DNA of 64,000 bases from the NCBI RefSeq assembly GCF_949987535.1, contig NC_080075.1, positions 6,370,606 to 6,434,605 of the forward strand. Direction: 5' to 3'. The DNA comes from Balaenoptera acutorostrata (taxonomy: Eukaryota; Chordata; Mammalia; Artiodactyla; Balaenopteridae). The notes beneath the pieces were generated by a model. The model was not told the origin of the DNA, made no database searches, and worked only from the letters and a program-made list of their open reading frames with translations. Both the position numbers and the translations under genes were made by a program. This document shows positions 39,170 through 50,003 of the stretch, piece after piece; the first letter of the stretch is position 1; each line of letters opens with the position of its first letter.

Positions 39170-40028
39170 AAGCTCTCCTGGGCATACATCTTGGCCATTC
39201 CCCTTCACACCCACCTCATCTCTGCCCTTAGACTCTCCCCCAGCATTTGTGCATTTAACAGATACTGTTTTGAGCACCTCCCTATATGCCGGGCAGTGCT
39301 GTAGGCATTGCTGGAAGGCAGTGAGCAGAGGAGCTTAAGCCCTGCTTTGGAGGAGCTTGACGGCCTCTTGGTCAGCCCCATGGTAACTCTCAGTGCAGCC
39401 TCCACGGGAGAACCGCCTTATCCTGATAACTGACTTTACCGTATAATTGAAACATCCTGCTCAAACTGTTTTAAATTCTTTCTAAAATGGATCACGTGTT
39501 TCCCTCTCTCTTTAGACCAAGTGTACAGACACCATCTCACCTTGCTATCATTATGACTAATGGTGTTCTCAGACAGTAACCACCAGGGCCAGTGAGGCGT
39601 AGAGAACTAGTCGCCCTACACAAAGTGTCCTCCAACTGCTATACCTTTTAATTCTTGTGCCTTTTACAGTTTTTCTATTTCTTTCACCCTGTTGGGTTGT
39701 TGTTACTCTCCCATGAGATTGAGCCTCTTGCAGTTGGGGCTCACACAAGAGTGATGTGGGTGAGAGGGTGTGTGGTTGCTGGGAACTTGATTTTGTGATG
39801 CTGCTTTAGAAACTCTCCTGGTCATTTGCTGCTTCCTAGCTGAGTGGCAGGGAGCTGAGGTTGATGGATATTTGGCTTTCAAACCTGAGCTAAAATCTTG
39901 CCAGATGTTTGCTTCCTTATTCTGTTTTCATCCTTTTGTAGAAATTCCCATGCTTTTCTTCCACCACTCTCTCTTCTGGGCATCACAGCAAGGGATTTTC
40001 CTTTCAAAGGCAGCTTGAAATGTGTATT
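39170..40028. other. Intergenic, no element recognised
   Basis: Ordinary non-coding sequence. Open frames are short and unsupported. Confidence 0.45.
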
Positions 40029-40240
40029 GCTGTGCTAGGGTTGCCATAACAAAGTACCAGAGATTGGGTGGCTTGAACAACAGAAACTGATTTCTCACAA
40101 TTCTGGAGGTCAGAATGTCGAGATTAAGGTGTCACAGGGTCAGTTTCTTCTGAGACCTCACTCCTTGGTTTGTACATGGCCACCTTCTCCCTGTATCTTC
40201 ACAAGGTCTTCCTTCTGTGTCCTAATCTCTCTATCTCTCC

Positions 40241-40926
40241 TATTTTTTTTTTTTTTTTTGGCCACACCGAGTGGCATGTGGGATGTGGGATCTTAGTTCC
40301 CCAGTCAGGGATTGAACCCGTGCCCCCTGCAGTGGAAGTGCGGGAAGGAGGCAAGGGAGCAGGAGGGAAGGGGGCAGGGCACAACATTTAAAAGAATAAC
40401 ATAGCCTGAGGACATGACATAAACTGATTAGAATCAAATAGGTCCAAGATGGCAGACAAGTCAACTTCCACTAGACCTTGAGTCTCAGTATACGCTACTG
40501 TAACACATCAGCAAGCTAAATGACACACCCACAGGCGCCAGGACAGTTCCAAGGCCGACCATAATGTCAAAAAGTGGGTGGTGGCCCAATTTCTGGAAAT
40601 TCCCACCCCTTCCCCAAAATAGCTGGAATATTCCTCCCACTCATTAGCCTATGAAATTACCCACCCCTATAAAAACTGACAACCCCATACCCTGGGGCTG
40701 CTCTCACCTTCTGAGATGGCCCACACTCTGTCTGTGGAGTGTCTTTCTCTAAATCAATCCACTTCTTACCTATCACTTTGTCTCTCACTGAATTCTTTCT
40801 ACATGAGACATCAAGAACCTGACTTTCATTAAGTCCTGAGACCAGGTATGTGAGCTCAGTTAAAAGAACGTTGGTTCAAGTCCCAATCTGGGTTGCACGG
40901 TTTCAGCTGGACTGCCAGGGAAGCCC
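40241..40926 (-). mobile_element. Old tRNA-SINE split by an LTR-like insertion
   Basis: SINE piece 40241-40343 (poly-T, GGCCACACCGAGTGGCATGT, ...CAGTGGAAGTGCGG) and its other end 40909-40926 (GGACTGCCAGGGAAGCCC). Host TAATCTCTCT (about 40223) and TAATCTCTT (about 40929) flank it as a TSD. Confidence 0.75.
40344..40908 (+). mobile_element. LTR-like (ERV class I style) insertion inside the old SINE
   Basis: About 565 bp with promoter-like TATAAAA (near 40669), a CTCCCACTCATTAGCC-type upstream region and a downstream TCTCTCACTG region, in the order typical of a gammaretroviral-type LTR. No internal retroviral region is present, so it would be a solo LTR. Exact ends and TSD not resolved. Confidence 0.5.
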
Positions 40927-41023
40927 TCGTAATCTCTTCTTAAAAAGACACCAATCATAGTGGATTAGGGCCCACCCTAATGACCTCACTTGAACTCAAT
41001 TACTTCTTTAAAGACCCTATACA

Positions 41024-41360
41024 GGGCTTCCCTGGTGGCGCAGTGGTTGAGAATCTGCCTGCTAATGTAGGGGACACGGGTTCGAGCCCTGGTCTGGGAA
41101 GATCCCACATGCCGCGGAGCAACTAGGCCCATGAGCCACAACTACTGAGCCTGCGCGTCTGGAGCCTGTGCTCCGCAACAAGAGAGGCCACGATAGTGAG
41201 AGGCCTGCGCACCACGATGAAGAGTGGCCCCCGCTTGCCGCAACTAGAGAAAGCCCTCGCACAGAAACGAAGACCCAACACAGCCAAAAATAAAAATTAA
41301 TTAATTAATTAATTTAAAAAAAAATCTTCACAGCACTCTGCACCTTTAAAAAAAAAAAAA
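41024..41360 (+). mobile_element. CHR-type SINE, subfamily B, with 14-bp TSD
   Basis: AAAGACCCTATACA at 41010-41023 and 41361-41374. Full B signature (GCGTCTGGAGCC, GATGAAGAGTGGCCCC, CACAGAAACGAAGACCC). Confidence 0.93.
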
Positions 41361-41440
41361 AAAGACCCTATACAAATACCATCACTTTCTAACTGGGGGT
41401 TACAACTCAACATAGGAATTTGGGGGGCAGGGAGGCGGAG

Positions 41441-41880
41441 GCAGGGGACAACACCACAACCTGTGACAAAGAGGGAGCAGTAACTTTGGCATGAGGCAAG
41501 GAATTGTTTCATTGTCTCTTCGTTGGCTGCAAGAATCCCAGGAAGCTCAAAACAAAAGGGAGACAACTGAATAGGTGGCTCTCACCAAAGTTACACACAG
41601 GGAGGAGAGAGGCAGAGACTGGAGTGATGTTGCCACAAGCTGAGAACATCTGGAGCCACCAGAAGCTGGAAGAGGCGAGGAAGCATCCTGGAGCATGACC
41701 CTGCCAAAGCCTTTGTCAGCAGATAGGGCAAGGGGTCGCCAGAGAAAGAGAACCAGGCAAGGCTTTCTTGATGTAAGAAAAACCATTTTGGTCTAAGCCA
41801 CAGGTGATCTAAGCCTGGCCACAATGCTTGCCCTTTATAAGATGTTTGTAACAGGTCTCAATAATCATTGATCTTAAGGA
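41441..41880. other. Intergenic, no element recognised
   Basis: Non-coding. The word TTTATAAGATGTTTG recurs at 41841 and 43906, which may mark a shared repeat. Confidence 0.4.
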
Positions 41881-42340
41881 AAGTGAGGGAACACAGGGAC
41901 AGAGGGAAAGCAGTCAAGAAACAATAGTATAGCGATAAAACTGAGTCCTGGTTCCTCCTCAAGGAATATACATAACAACCTGATACAGTCTCTGAATTCT
42001 GCAGGAACTAAGCCCCCCTCCAACCCCTGGTGGAGGATGGAAGAATGATGTTGACCCTCTTGACTTCAACCAACTAAAGCTTGGACTCTGTCTTCCTTTG
42101 CCCTAATTCTATGCTGAGTTCTCCTCTGCTCAAGCCCCTTCATGAATATGCATGTGCCTTAGCTTAAAACTTTCCCAATTTTGCTGTTAGGGGAGACACT
42201 GCTTGGGGAAAGATCCCCGGTGTTCTCCTTACTTGTCGCAAGTAATAAATCCTTCCTTCTCTCCATCTTTGGCTTGGTTGTAGCTTTTGGCTCAACACCT
42301 ACCAAGAGGTGAACCCAGTTTTCGGGTAATATCTTCGTTT
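41880..42340 (+). mobile_element. LTR-like sequence (ERV)
   Basis: The layout resembles a retroviral LTR: CCTCAAGGAATATACATAAC, a CTTCATGAATATGC region, AATAAA at 42244-42249 in AAGTAATAAATCCTTCC, then TTGGCTCAACACC. No coding region. Boundaries approximate. Confidence 0.45.
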
Positions 42341-42419
42341 CAGACATCTAGCCTCCAAAACTGGGGAAATAAGTTTCTGGGTTCTTTTAAGCCATCCAGC
42401 TTGTGGTACAATTAATACA

Positions 42420-42722
42420 ATAGTCCATTGTGTAACTATATTATACAAGAATTTCTTTACCGATTCTATTGTTGGTGGGCAGGTAGATAGTTTCCAGTTC
42501 GGGAAACTATAATGAATAGAGCAGCTATGACCATTCAAGCTGTGGCTATAAGCACTGACTTTTCTTGACTGCACACCCAGGAGTAGAATTCCTGGGTCAC
42601 AGTCTATGTGCATGTTCAGTTTCAGTAAATTCTGCCAAACAGTTTTCCAAAGTTGATTGTACCAGCTTCCGTTTCCCTCAGCTGTCTATGACATGGTCAC
42701 CAAGTGTGATATGGCAATTTAT
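42420..42722 (-). mobile_element. L1 3'-region fragment (minus)
   Basis: Reverse L1M-type text: TTTACCGATTCTATTGTTGG, AGAATTCCTGGGTCACAGTC, AAACAGTTTTCCAAAGTTGA. Continued at about 43510 after an LTR-like insertion. Confidence 0.7.
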
Positions 42723-43510
42723 AATGAGAAATATTTATTTGGTCTTTGTCCTCATTCCTGGCACAGAGCCCTTGGAATACAACCACACCCGCGTTTATGT
42801 TAATGAGCTGACTTTTGGAAAGCCCAGAAGGGTGGGGCTTGTTGCCAGGGGAACCCACCAGGTGATTGGAGGGTTGGAACGTTCAGCCCCCACCCCAAGC
42901 TCAGGGGAGGGGAGAGGGACTGGAGGTGGAATTAATCACCAATGGCCAATGATTTAATCAATGATGCCTACGTAATGAAGCCTCCATAAAAACCCCAAAG
43001 CACAGATCTCAGAGAGCTTCCAGGTTGGTGCACGCGGGGAGGTGCTGGAAGGATGGCACCCCTGCAGAGGGCACCGGAGCTCCGTGCCCCTTCCTTCATC
43101 CTATGGCCTAAGCATCTCTTCCATCTGGCTGTTCAGTTGTGTCCTTTGAAATATCCTTCGTAATAAATCAGAAGTAGTAAGTAAACTGCTTTCCTGAGTT
43201 CTGTGAGCCATCCCAGCAAATTACTGAACCCAAAGACGGGGTCATAGGAACCTCCGATTTATAGCCAGTTGGTCAAAAGCTTGGGTGACAACCAGGACCT
43301 GCATTTAGTGTGTGTAGTTTAGGGGGTGGGGGGGGTGGGGAGCAGTCTCATGGGACTGAGCCCTTAACCAGTGGGGTTTGATGCTAACTCCGGGTAGAGA
43401 GTGTCAGAACTGATTTAAATTGTAGGACACCCAGCTGGTGTCTGCCAGAGAACTGGAGAATTGCTTGGTGTGGAGAAAAGCTCCCCATTTGGAGTACAGA
43501 AGAATTCAGT
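42723..43510 (+). mobile_element. LTR-like element inserted in L1
   Basis: Starts AATGAGAAATATTTATTTGG, includes GCCTCCATAAAAACCCC (TATA-like), CGTAATAAATCAG (poly(A)-like, near 43160) and TTCTGTGAGCCATCCC. A diverged relative lies at 52860-53360. Non-coding. Family not assigned. Confidence 0.5.
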
Positions 43511-43865
43511 GAATGAGATTTTCCTTACACCAACAATCAATATTTTCCGTCTTTTTTCTAGCCATTCCAGTGGGTGTGCGGTGGTATCACATCGTTCTCT
43601 TAATTCTCACTTCCCCGATGACTAAGGAAGTTCAGCACTTCTTTCTTCGCTATTGGACGTTCGGTGTTCTCTGTTGTAGAGTTCCCATTAAAGCCTTTGG
43701 CCCATTTTTGCATTCAGCTGTCTGACTTTTTCATATTGATTTGTAGGAGTTCTTTGTATATTTGGTATATGAGTCCCCTGTCAGATACAAGTATTATGAA
43801 TATTTTCTCCCACTCTGTGATTGCTTTTTACTTATAAGTGGTTTCCTATGACTAAGTTCCTGAAT
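43511..43865 (-). mobile_element. L1 fragment (minus), continuation
   Basis: GTGGTATCACATCGTTCTCT, GAGTTCTTTGTATATTTGG and CCCCTGTCAGATACAAGTAT are reversed L1 phrases. Confidence 0.75.
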
Positions 43866-44065
43866 TCTTGTTGCCAAATCTGTGGTACCAACACACGCAA
43901 GACTTTATAAGATGTTTGCAACATGGTATAAAACCCAGCTACTTCAGGGGGGGACTAGGACCACCTCAGTCCCGGTGTGGTCCAAGCAATGTTGAGCATT
44001 GGTTGTATTCCAAGGGCTCTGTGCCAGGAATGAGGACCAAGACCAAATAAATATTTCTCATTGTT

Positions 44066-44671
44066 TGTTTGTTTTGCTATTGAGTTGAGTTCTTTATATA
44101 ATTTGGATATTATATTAACCCTTTATCAGATATATGATATGCAAATATTTTGTCCCATTCTGTAGGTTGCCTGTTCATTTTGTTGATGGTTTCCTTTGCT
44201 GTGCAGAAGCTTTTTAGTTTGATGTAGTCCCACTTGTTTGTTTCTGCTTTTGTTGCCTTTGCTTTTGGTGCCAGATCCAAAAATTCAATGCCAAGACCAA
44301 AGTCAAGGAGCTTCCTGCCTATATTTTCTTCTAGGAGTTTTATGGTTTCAGGTCTTATATTCAAGGCTTTAATCTGTTTTGAGTTAATTGTGTATAGTGT
44401 AAGATAGTGGTCTAGTTTCTTCTTTCACACAGCTGTCCAGTTTTCCCAACACCATTTATTGAAGAGACTGTCCTTTCCCTATTGTATACTCTTGGCTCCT
44501 TTGTCATAAATTAATTGACCATATATATGTGGGTTTATTTCTGGACCCTCTATTCTGTTCCATTTATCTAGGTGTCTGTTTTTATGCCAATACCACACTG
44601 TTTTGATTAGTATAGCTTTGTAGCATAGTTTGAAATCAGGAAGTGTGATACCTCCAGCTTTATCTTTTCAG
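44066..44671 (-). mobile_element. L1 ORF2 fragment (minus)
   Basis: Reverse L1 ORF2. The minus-strand frame at 44364-44110 reads [12 protein letters not shown] and [12 protein letters not shown], the L1 ORF2p C-terminal region. 84 codons only, truncated. Confidence 0.88.
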
Positions 44672-44685
44672 ATCTGAGCTTTTTT

Positions 44686-44883
44686 ATTTTTTAATTTGGC
44701 TGTGCTGGGTCTTAGTTGCAGCATGCAGGATCTTCATTGCCATGTGCGGGATCTTAGTTGTGGCATGTGGGATCTTTTATTTGCAGCATGCAGGATCTAG
44801 TTCCCTGACCAGGGATCGAACCCAGGCCCCCCACATTGGGAGTGCAGAGTCTTAACCACTGGACCACCAGGGAAGTCCCATAT
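44686..44883 (-). mobile_element. tRNA-SINE, subfamily C-like, with 14-bp TSD
   Basis: TSD ATCTGAGCTTTTTT at 44672-44685 and 44884-44897. The internal GGATCTTAGTTG(T/C) module is repeated about four times. Confidence 0.88.
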
Positions 44884-44897
44884 ATCTGAGCTTTTTT

Positions 44898-45522
44898 GAT
44901 TCTCTCACTTTTACTTCTTCAGGGATCAGCCTCTCTGAGGTAGCTAACAAAAATCCAGAGGAGGCACAGATCAAAGCATACACAGGCCTCCTGACCACTG
45001 TTGGATGCAGCATGGGTGCAACATTTTGCCTCTAGTCATGTTGATCACAGTGGGCAGCATGATGCCCAGATAAGTTTAGATCACACATACCAAACTAAGT
45101 ACATCTCAGACATAACAGGGCTCATTAGCTTCTCCTATGAACACTGAGTTGGCTTCGGCAGAAAGCAAGTTACACATTTATTATTCAGTCTGTAATTTAG
45201 GAAACCCTCTTATCTTAATCTCTAAATGGCTATGGGGGAGCTATATAGACAAGTACACCTTTTGGAAAAGTAATTTGGTAACATGCATTAAGAGTCTGAA
45301 AAACATTAATATCCTTTGCGTAAATAATTCCACTTCTGAAAGTCTATCTTAAAGAAATCAGAATCAGGAAAACCTTTTTGGGCAAGATAGTCAGTAGCGT
45401 TTATTTTCATCAGGAACACCTAAGTGTTCAACAGTAGGGAATAGCTAGGAAATCTATTGCACCTCTACCAGCAGGAATATTGTATCAGTCATTGTAAACG
45501 TTGTTTACCAACCATTTAAAAT
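44898..45522 (+). repeat. Diverged L1M/HAL1-like sequence (part)
   Basis: 45250-45520 carries old L1-like phrases (AAATAATTCCACTTCTGAAA, GTGTTCAACAGTAGGGAATA). 44898-45250 unassigned. Confidence 0.5.
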
Positions 45523-45524
45523 TA

Positions 45525-46115
45525 CAGTTGACCCTTGAACAATGTAGGTGAGGGGTGTCAGCCCCCCACACAGTTGAAAATCCAGGCACTGGGGACTTCC
45601 CTGGTGGCACAGTGGATAAGACTCCACGCTCCCAATGCAGGGGAGCCGGGTTCGATCCCTGGTCAGGGAACTAGATCCCACATGCATGCCACTACTAAGA
45701 GTTTGCATGCCGCAACTAAGGAGCCCAACTGCTGCAACTAAGGAGCCCACGAGCCACAACTAAGGAGCCTGCCTGACACAACTAAGAGCCGGCACAACCA
45801 AAAAAAAAAAAAAAAAAAAAATCCAGGCACTGCTATCTCTGCCTCAAAAACAAAGGAATTGATAAATGACTCACCCAAGGACAGGAATCTGAAACATTTG
45901 GGTAGAATGAAGACTCAGATTCTAGTTCTTTTGATTTCACATACTGTGATCTCTAATCAAACACAAACTTTAAAAAAAATAAAAAACACAAACTTTTTCC
46001 CGCACTGTGTAGATCTATAAAATGAAAATATAGGTACTATAGTTATTAAAAAAAACACTCACATATAAGCAGACCAGTGCAGTTCAAACCCATGTTGTTG
46101 TTCAAGGGTCAACTG
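45525..46115 (+). mobile_element. Tigger2-like DNA transposon (deleted internally), TA target duplication
   Basis: Perfect 18-bp terminal inverted repeats: CAGTTGACCCTTGAACAA at 45525-45542 and its complement at 46098-46115. TA is duplicated at 45523-45524 and 46116-46117. No transposase ORF. A SINE sits inside at 45591-45817. Confidence 0.9.
45591..45817 (+). mobile_element. tRNA-SINE, subfamily C, nested in Tigger2-like element
   Basis: TSD AAAATCCAGGCACT at 45577-45590 and 45818-45831. Signature GATAAGACTCCACGCTCCCA and repeated AACTAAGGAGCCC modules. Confidence 0.93.
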
Positions 46116-46117
46116 TA

Positions 46118-47000
46118 TATGGTAAGTCCATACACGGAATACGTCTCAGCAATTAAAAATGAATGGACTGGGCTTCCCTGGTGGCGCAGTGGTTGAGAGT
46201 CTGCCTGCTAATGCGGGGGACACGGGTTCGAGCCCTGGTCTGGGAAGATCCCACATGCCACGGAGCAGCTGGGCCCGTGAGCCACAATTGCTGAGCCTGC
46301 GCGTCTGGAGCCTGTGCCCCGCAACGGGAGGGGCCGCAATGGAGAAAGGCCCGCGCACCGCGATGAAGAGCGGTCCCCGCACCGCGATGAAGAGTGGCCC
46401 CCGCTTGCCGCAACTGGAGAAAGCCCTCGCACGAACCGAAGACCCAACACAGCCAAAAATAAATAAATAAATAAATAAATAAATAAGAAAATCCTTAAAA
46501 AAAAAAAAAAAAAAATGAATGGACTATTGATATATGTTACATTTTGGATGTATCTCAAGGAAACTACACTGGGTGGAAAAAAAAGCCAGTCTCAAAAGAT
46601 CACATACTTCTGATTCCATTTATATAACATTTTTGAAAAGACAAAATTTTGGAGATGAAAAATAGATTCATGGTTTCCAGAGATTAGGGATGGGGGAGGC
46701 AGAGAGGTGGGTATGACTCTAAAAGGGTAGCATGAGGAGCTTTGTGGTGATGGTAGAGTTCTGTATCTTCATTGCGATGGTGGCTACACACATGTGTACA
46801 TGTGATAAAATTGCACAGAACTATACACATACATTGTAACACTGCTTGTTTCCCAATCTTGATTGTGTACTAGAGTCACCCAGGGTGCTACCATTGAGGG
46901 AAACTGGGTGAAGAGTACATGGGAACTCTCCCTACATTGTTTTGCAATTTCCTGTGAATCTGCAGTTATTTCAAAATAAAAAGTTTTTAAAAATATAGCA
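46118..47000 (+). mobile_element. L1M-like 3' end, interrupted by a SINE
   Basis: Old L1 phrases: GGAATACGTCTCAGCAATTA, then after the SINE TGATTCCATTTATATAACAT, GGTTTCCAGAGATTAGGGAT, GTGATAAAATTGCACAGAAC. Confidence 0.75.
46170..46511 (+). mobile_element. CHR-type SINE, subfamily B, with 15-bp TSD and internal duplication
   Basis: TSD AAAAATGAATGGACT at 46155-46169 and 46512-46526. A unit CGCACCGCGATGAAGAG(C/T)GG is tandemly duplicated near 46353-46392. Confidence 0.93.
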
Positions 47001-47047
47001 ACATTCCCTATGGCATAATGCTAAATGCAAAAAGCAAAATAAATGTG

Positions 47048-47081
<34 letters not shown>
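47048..47081 (+). repeat. (GT)n microsatellite
   Basis: About 16 GT units within GTGCCGTGTG...TACAC. Confidence 0.95.
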
Positions 47082-47083
<2 letters not shown>

Positions 47084-47144
47084 ACTTAAAGCTGTGAACA
47101 GTGGTTGTCTTTAGAAATTTACCTTTTTCTTTTTCCTTTCTTAA

Positions 47145-47590
47145 TTTTTTTTATTGAAGTATAGTTAATTTACAATGTTGTGTTAGTCTCAGGTGTACAG
47201 AAAAGTGATTTAGTTTTATACATATATATGTGTATGTATATATGTATACATATATTCTTTTTCAGATTTCCATTATAGGTTATTACATGATATTGAATAT
47301 ATTTCCCTGAGCTATATAGTAGGTCCTTGTTGTTTGTTTATTTTACATATAGGAGTGTGTATATGTTAATCCCAAACTCCTAATTTATCCCTCCGCCACC
47401 CTTTCCCCTCTGGTAACCATAAGTTTGTTTTCTACGTCTGTGAGTCTACTTCTGTTGTGTAAACAAGTTCATTAATATCATTTTTTTAGATTTCACATAT
47501 AAGTGATATCATACCATATTTGTCTTTGACTTACTTCACTTAATATGATGATCTCTAGGTTATTTTTTTCTTTTTACATCCATGTGACTT
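47145..47590 (-). mobile_element. L1 3'UTR fragment (minus)
   Basis: TTTTTATTGAAGTATAGTTA, TGTGTTAGTCTCAGGTGTAC, TAGGTCCTTGTTG. The same artiodactyl L1 3'UTR type occurs at 55195. Confidence 0.85.
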
Positions 47591-47636
47591 CTAAATAAAA
47601 TGTATTACTTTTAGGATGGAAAAAATTGTATTGAGA

Positions 47637-47995
47637 GGGCTTCCCTGGTGGCACAGTGGTTAAGAATCCGCCTGCCAATGCAGGGGACACGGGTTCAAGC
47701 CCTGGTCCTGGAAGATCCCACATGCCGCAGAGCAACTAAGCCTGTGCACCACAACTACTGAGCCTGCGCTCTAGAGCCCGCGAGCCACAACTACTGAGCC
47801 CGTGTGCCACAACTATGAAACCCACGCGCCTAGAGCCCGTGCTCCGCAACAAGAGAAGCCACCGCAGTAAGAAGCCCATGCACCACAACAAAGAGTAGCC
47901 CCCGCTCGCCACAACTAGAGAAAGCCTGCGCATAGCAACGAAGACCCAACGCAGCCAAAAATAAATAAATAAAATAAATAAATTTATTTTTTAAA
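47637..47995 (+). mobile_element. CHR-type SINE, subfamily A (first of two at one target)
   Basis: Complete with A signature (CTCTAGAGCCCGCGAGCC). The left target copy AAAAATTGTATTGAG (near 47622-47636) resembles AAAAAAGTTATTGAG after it. Confidence 0.9.
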
Positions 47996-48009
47996 AAAAG
48001 TTATTGAGG

Positions 48010-48309
48010 GCTTCCCTGGTGGCACAGTGGTTGAGAATCTGCCTGCCAATGCAGGGGACACGGGTTCGAGCCCTGGTCTGGGAAGATCCCACATGCCGCG
48101 GAGCAACTAGGCCCGTGAGCCACAACTACTGAGCCTGAGCGTCTGGAGCCTCTGCTCCGCAACAAGAGAGGCCGCGATAGTGAGAGGCCTGCGCACCGCG
48201 ATGAAGAGTGGCCCCCACTCACCGCAACTGGAGAAAGCCCTCACACAGAAACGAAGACCCAACACAGCCAAAAATAAAAATAATAAATAAATAATAAATT
48301 AAAAAAAAA
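48010..48309 (+). mobile_element. CHR-type SINE, subfamily B (second at same target)
   Basis: TSD AAAAGTTATTGAGG at 47996-48009 and 48310-48323. B signature present. Confidence 0.93.
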
Positions 48310-48315
48310 AAAAGT

Positions 48316-49232
48316 TATTGAGGACCCCAAAGAGCTTTTGTCTATACGGGTTATACCTGTTGAGATTTACCGTATTACAAATTAAAACTGATAAAATGTT
48401 AAAATATTTATTCTCTTAAAAACAACAATGAAAATGGCTACATATTCTCAAATAAAACACATTTCGTGAAAAGAGTAGCATTACGTTTTTACAAGTGTCT
48501 TAACGTCTGGCTTAATGGAAGAAAGCTCAATACATACTCATATTTACTTCTGTACTTAATCTGTTGGAATATGTTCCTTTGGTTGATATATATTAGACAA
48601 TCCAGCCTCACTCAGATATTGAGTTGAAAAGAAAAGGGAGGGGTACTTTAATAGCCTTTTTATATAATTGTGGCAATTCTTTGATACAAAACCAACACTC
48701 AACAAGTGAAGTCTCTTGAAGGTTCTTTATGATGTGAAATTGAAACCATACTAACGAATTTTCACAGTCCATTACATTAAAATCCATTGGTCTATCTTGC
48801 ACATTTTACCAGGGATGATTTTCAGATTATCTTACATTAGTTATTTGAAAAAATATTGTACACAGCAATATGCAGATCTTCCAAATGTTGATACATTTCA
48901 TTATACCTTACAAGAATCACATTTATTTATATCCTCACTGATCTCAACAGAGAAGTATTTTAAGTATTGTGAAGCTGTGAAGCTCATAGTGGCAGATACA
49001 AGTTTTCCAAAACTCAAATTTCATGCAAATGCTCACATTTTATCATTGGCAACAAACACTACCCTTGAAGTGACAGGCTCACCTTGTTCATTTTCAAGAA
49101 AACGTTTGCCAAGTACCTGAACCTGAACAACTACAGTCTGTCTGCTAATCATCCTTTCAAGTAAAAATGGTGTTCCATGAAAAAAAGTGGCTAATTCAGC
49201 TCATAATTCAAACAGTCGCCAACATGCTTTTC

Positions 49233-49264
<32 letters not shown>

Positions 49265-49995
49265 ATTTTTTTATTGATTAATTGATTGATTGATTGATTG
49301 CTATGTTGGGTCTTCGTTTCTGTGCTAGGGCCTTCTCTAGTTGTGGCAAGCGGGGGCCACTCCTCATCACGGTGCGCGGGCCTCTCACCATCGCGGCCCC
49401 TCCTGTTGCGGAGCACAGCTCCAGACGCGCAGGCTCAGTAATTGTGGCTCACGGGCCCAGCCGCTCCGCGGCATGTGGGATCTTCCCAGACCAGGGCTCG
49501 AACCCGCGTCCCCTGCATTAGCAGGCAGACTCCCAACCACTGCGCCACCAGGGAAGCCCAACGTGCTTTTCTTGGAGACAACCATGGATGCAGCATGAGT
49601 GCTTTATGGGTACTTCTCATTCTGTCAGACAGAGGATTAAAAAGGCATGTGCTCAAGGGATTAGAGTTAATAAAATCAATGACGTTTACCGCTTCATCAA
49701 GGACATTCTTAAGTGAAACTGACCGTTATTCCTTTTTAACTGTGCATACATAGCAGTGAAGAATATGACTGATAGAACATCTTAGTGCCACTGCCTTGAT
49801 TCCTGCTAAAGGACCAGCAAGTTTACCCAGCATCGCTATTGCACCATCAGTGCGAATGCCAATGCAATTAAAAAAAAAAAAAAAAAAAGGCAAAGGTCTT
49901 TCACTTATTATGAAAATAATTTGGACCTCACCAAACTCCTGAAAGTGTCTCAGGTACCCTCCAAGTTTCCATGGACCACACTTTGAGAACTGCTG
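48316..49995. mobile_element. hAT-like DNA transposon relict, interrupted by a SINE
   Basis: The phrases ATTGAGGACCCCAAAGAGCT, TAACGTCTGGCTTAATGGAA and a right end CCATGGACCACACTTTGAGAACTGCTG match a known hAT-type mammalian repeat whose terminus reads CAG(C/T)GGTTCTCAAAG in reverse. A frame at 48797-49120 (107 codons) shows no domain I recognise. Exact family not assigned. Confidence 0.55.
49235..49557 (-). mobile_element. CHR-type SINE, subfamily B
   Basis: TSD CCAACATGCTTTTCTT (49219-49234) versus CCAACGTGCTTTTCTT (49558-49573), one mismatch. Long T-run and (ATTG)n next to the tail end. Confidence 0.92.
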
Positions 49996-50003
49996 CCTTA
50001 GAT

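Larger units (their letters stand above)
40030..41440 (+). repeat. Old interspersed repeat, copy 2, interrupted by nested insertions
   Basis: Host pieces: about 40030-40240 (CAAAGTACCAGAGATTGGGT, CACAATTCTGGAGGTCAG), 40927-41023 (TTAGGGCCCACCCTAATGAC) and 41361-41440 (ACATAGGAATTTGG). It is interrupted by an old SINE that itself contains an LTR-like insertion, and by a young SINE. Confidence 0.75.

Noticed and set aside
41841..43920. Shared word TTTATAAGATGTTTG at two sites
   Set aside because: Only about 15 nt of exact identity by eye with weak flanking similarity. Not enough to define a repeat pair.
44110..44364. 84-codon minus frame with clear protein similarity
   Set aside because: It is the C-terminal part of a truncated L1 ORF2, not a host gene.
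47048..47081. CRISPR-like or satellite array suspicion from short repeats
   Set aside because: Simple dinucleotide microsatellite. No spacer-repeat architecture anywhere in the window.
48797..49120. 107-codon plus frame
   Set aside because: Lies in a decayed hAT-type repeat and shows no zinc finger or transposase motif. Treated as repeat-derived.
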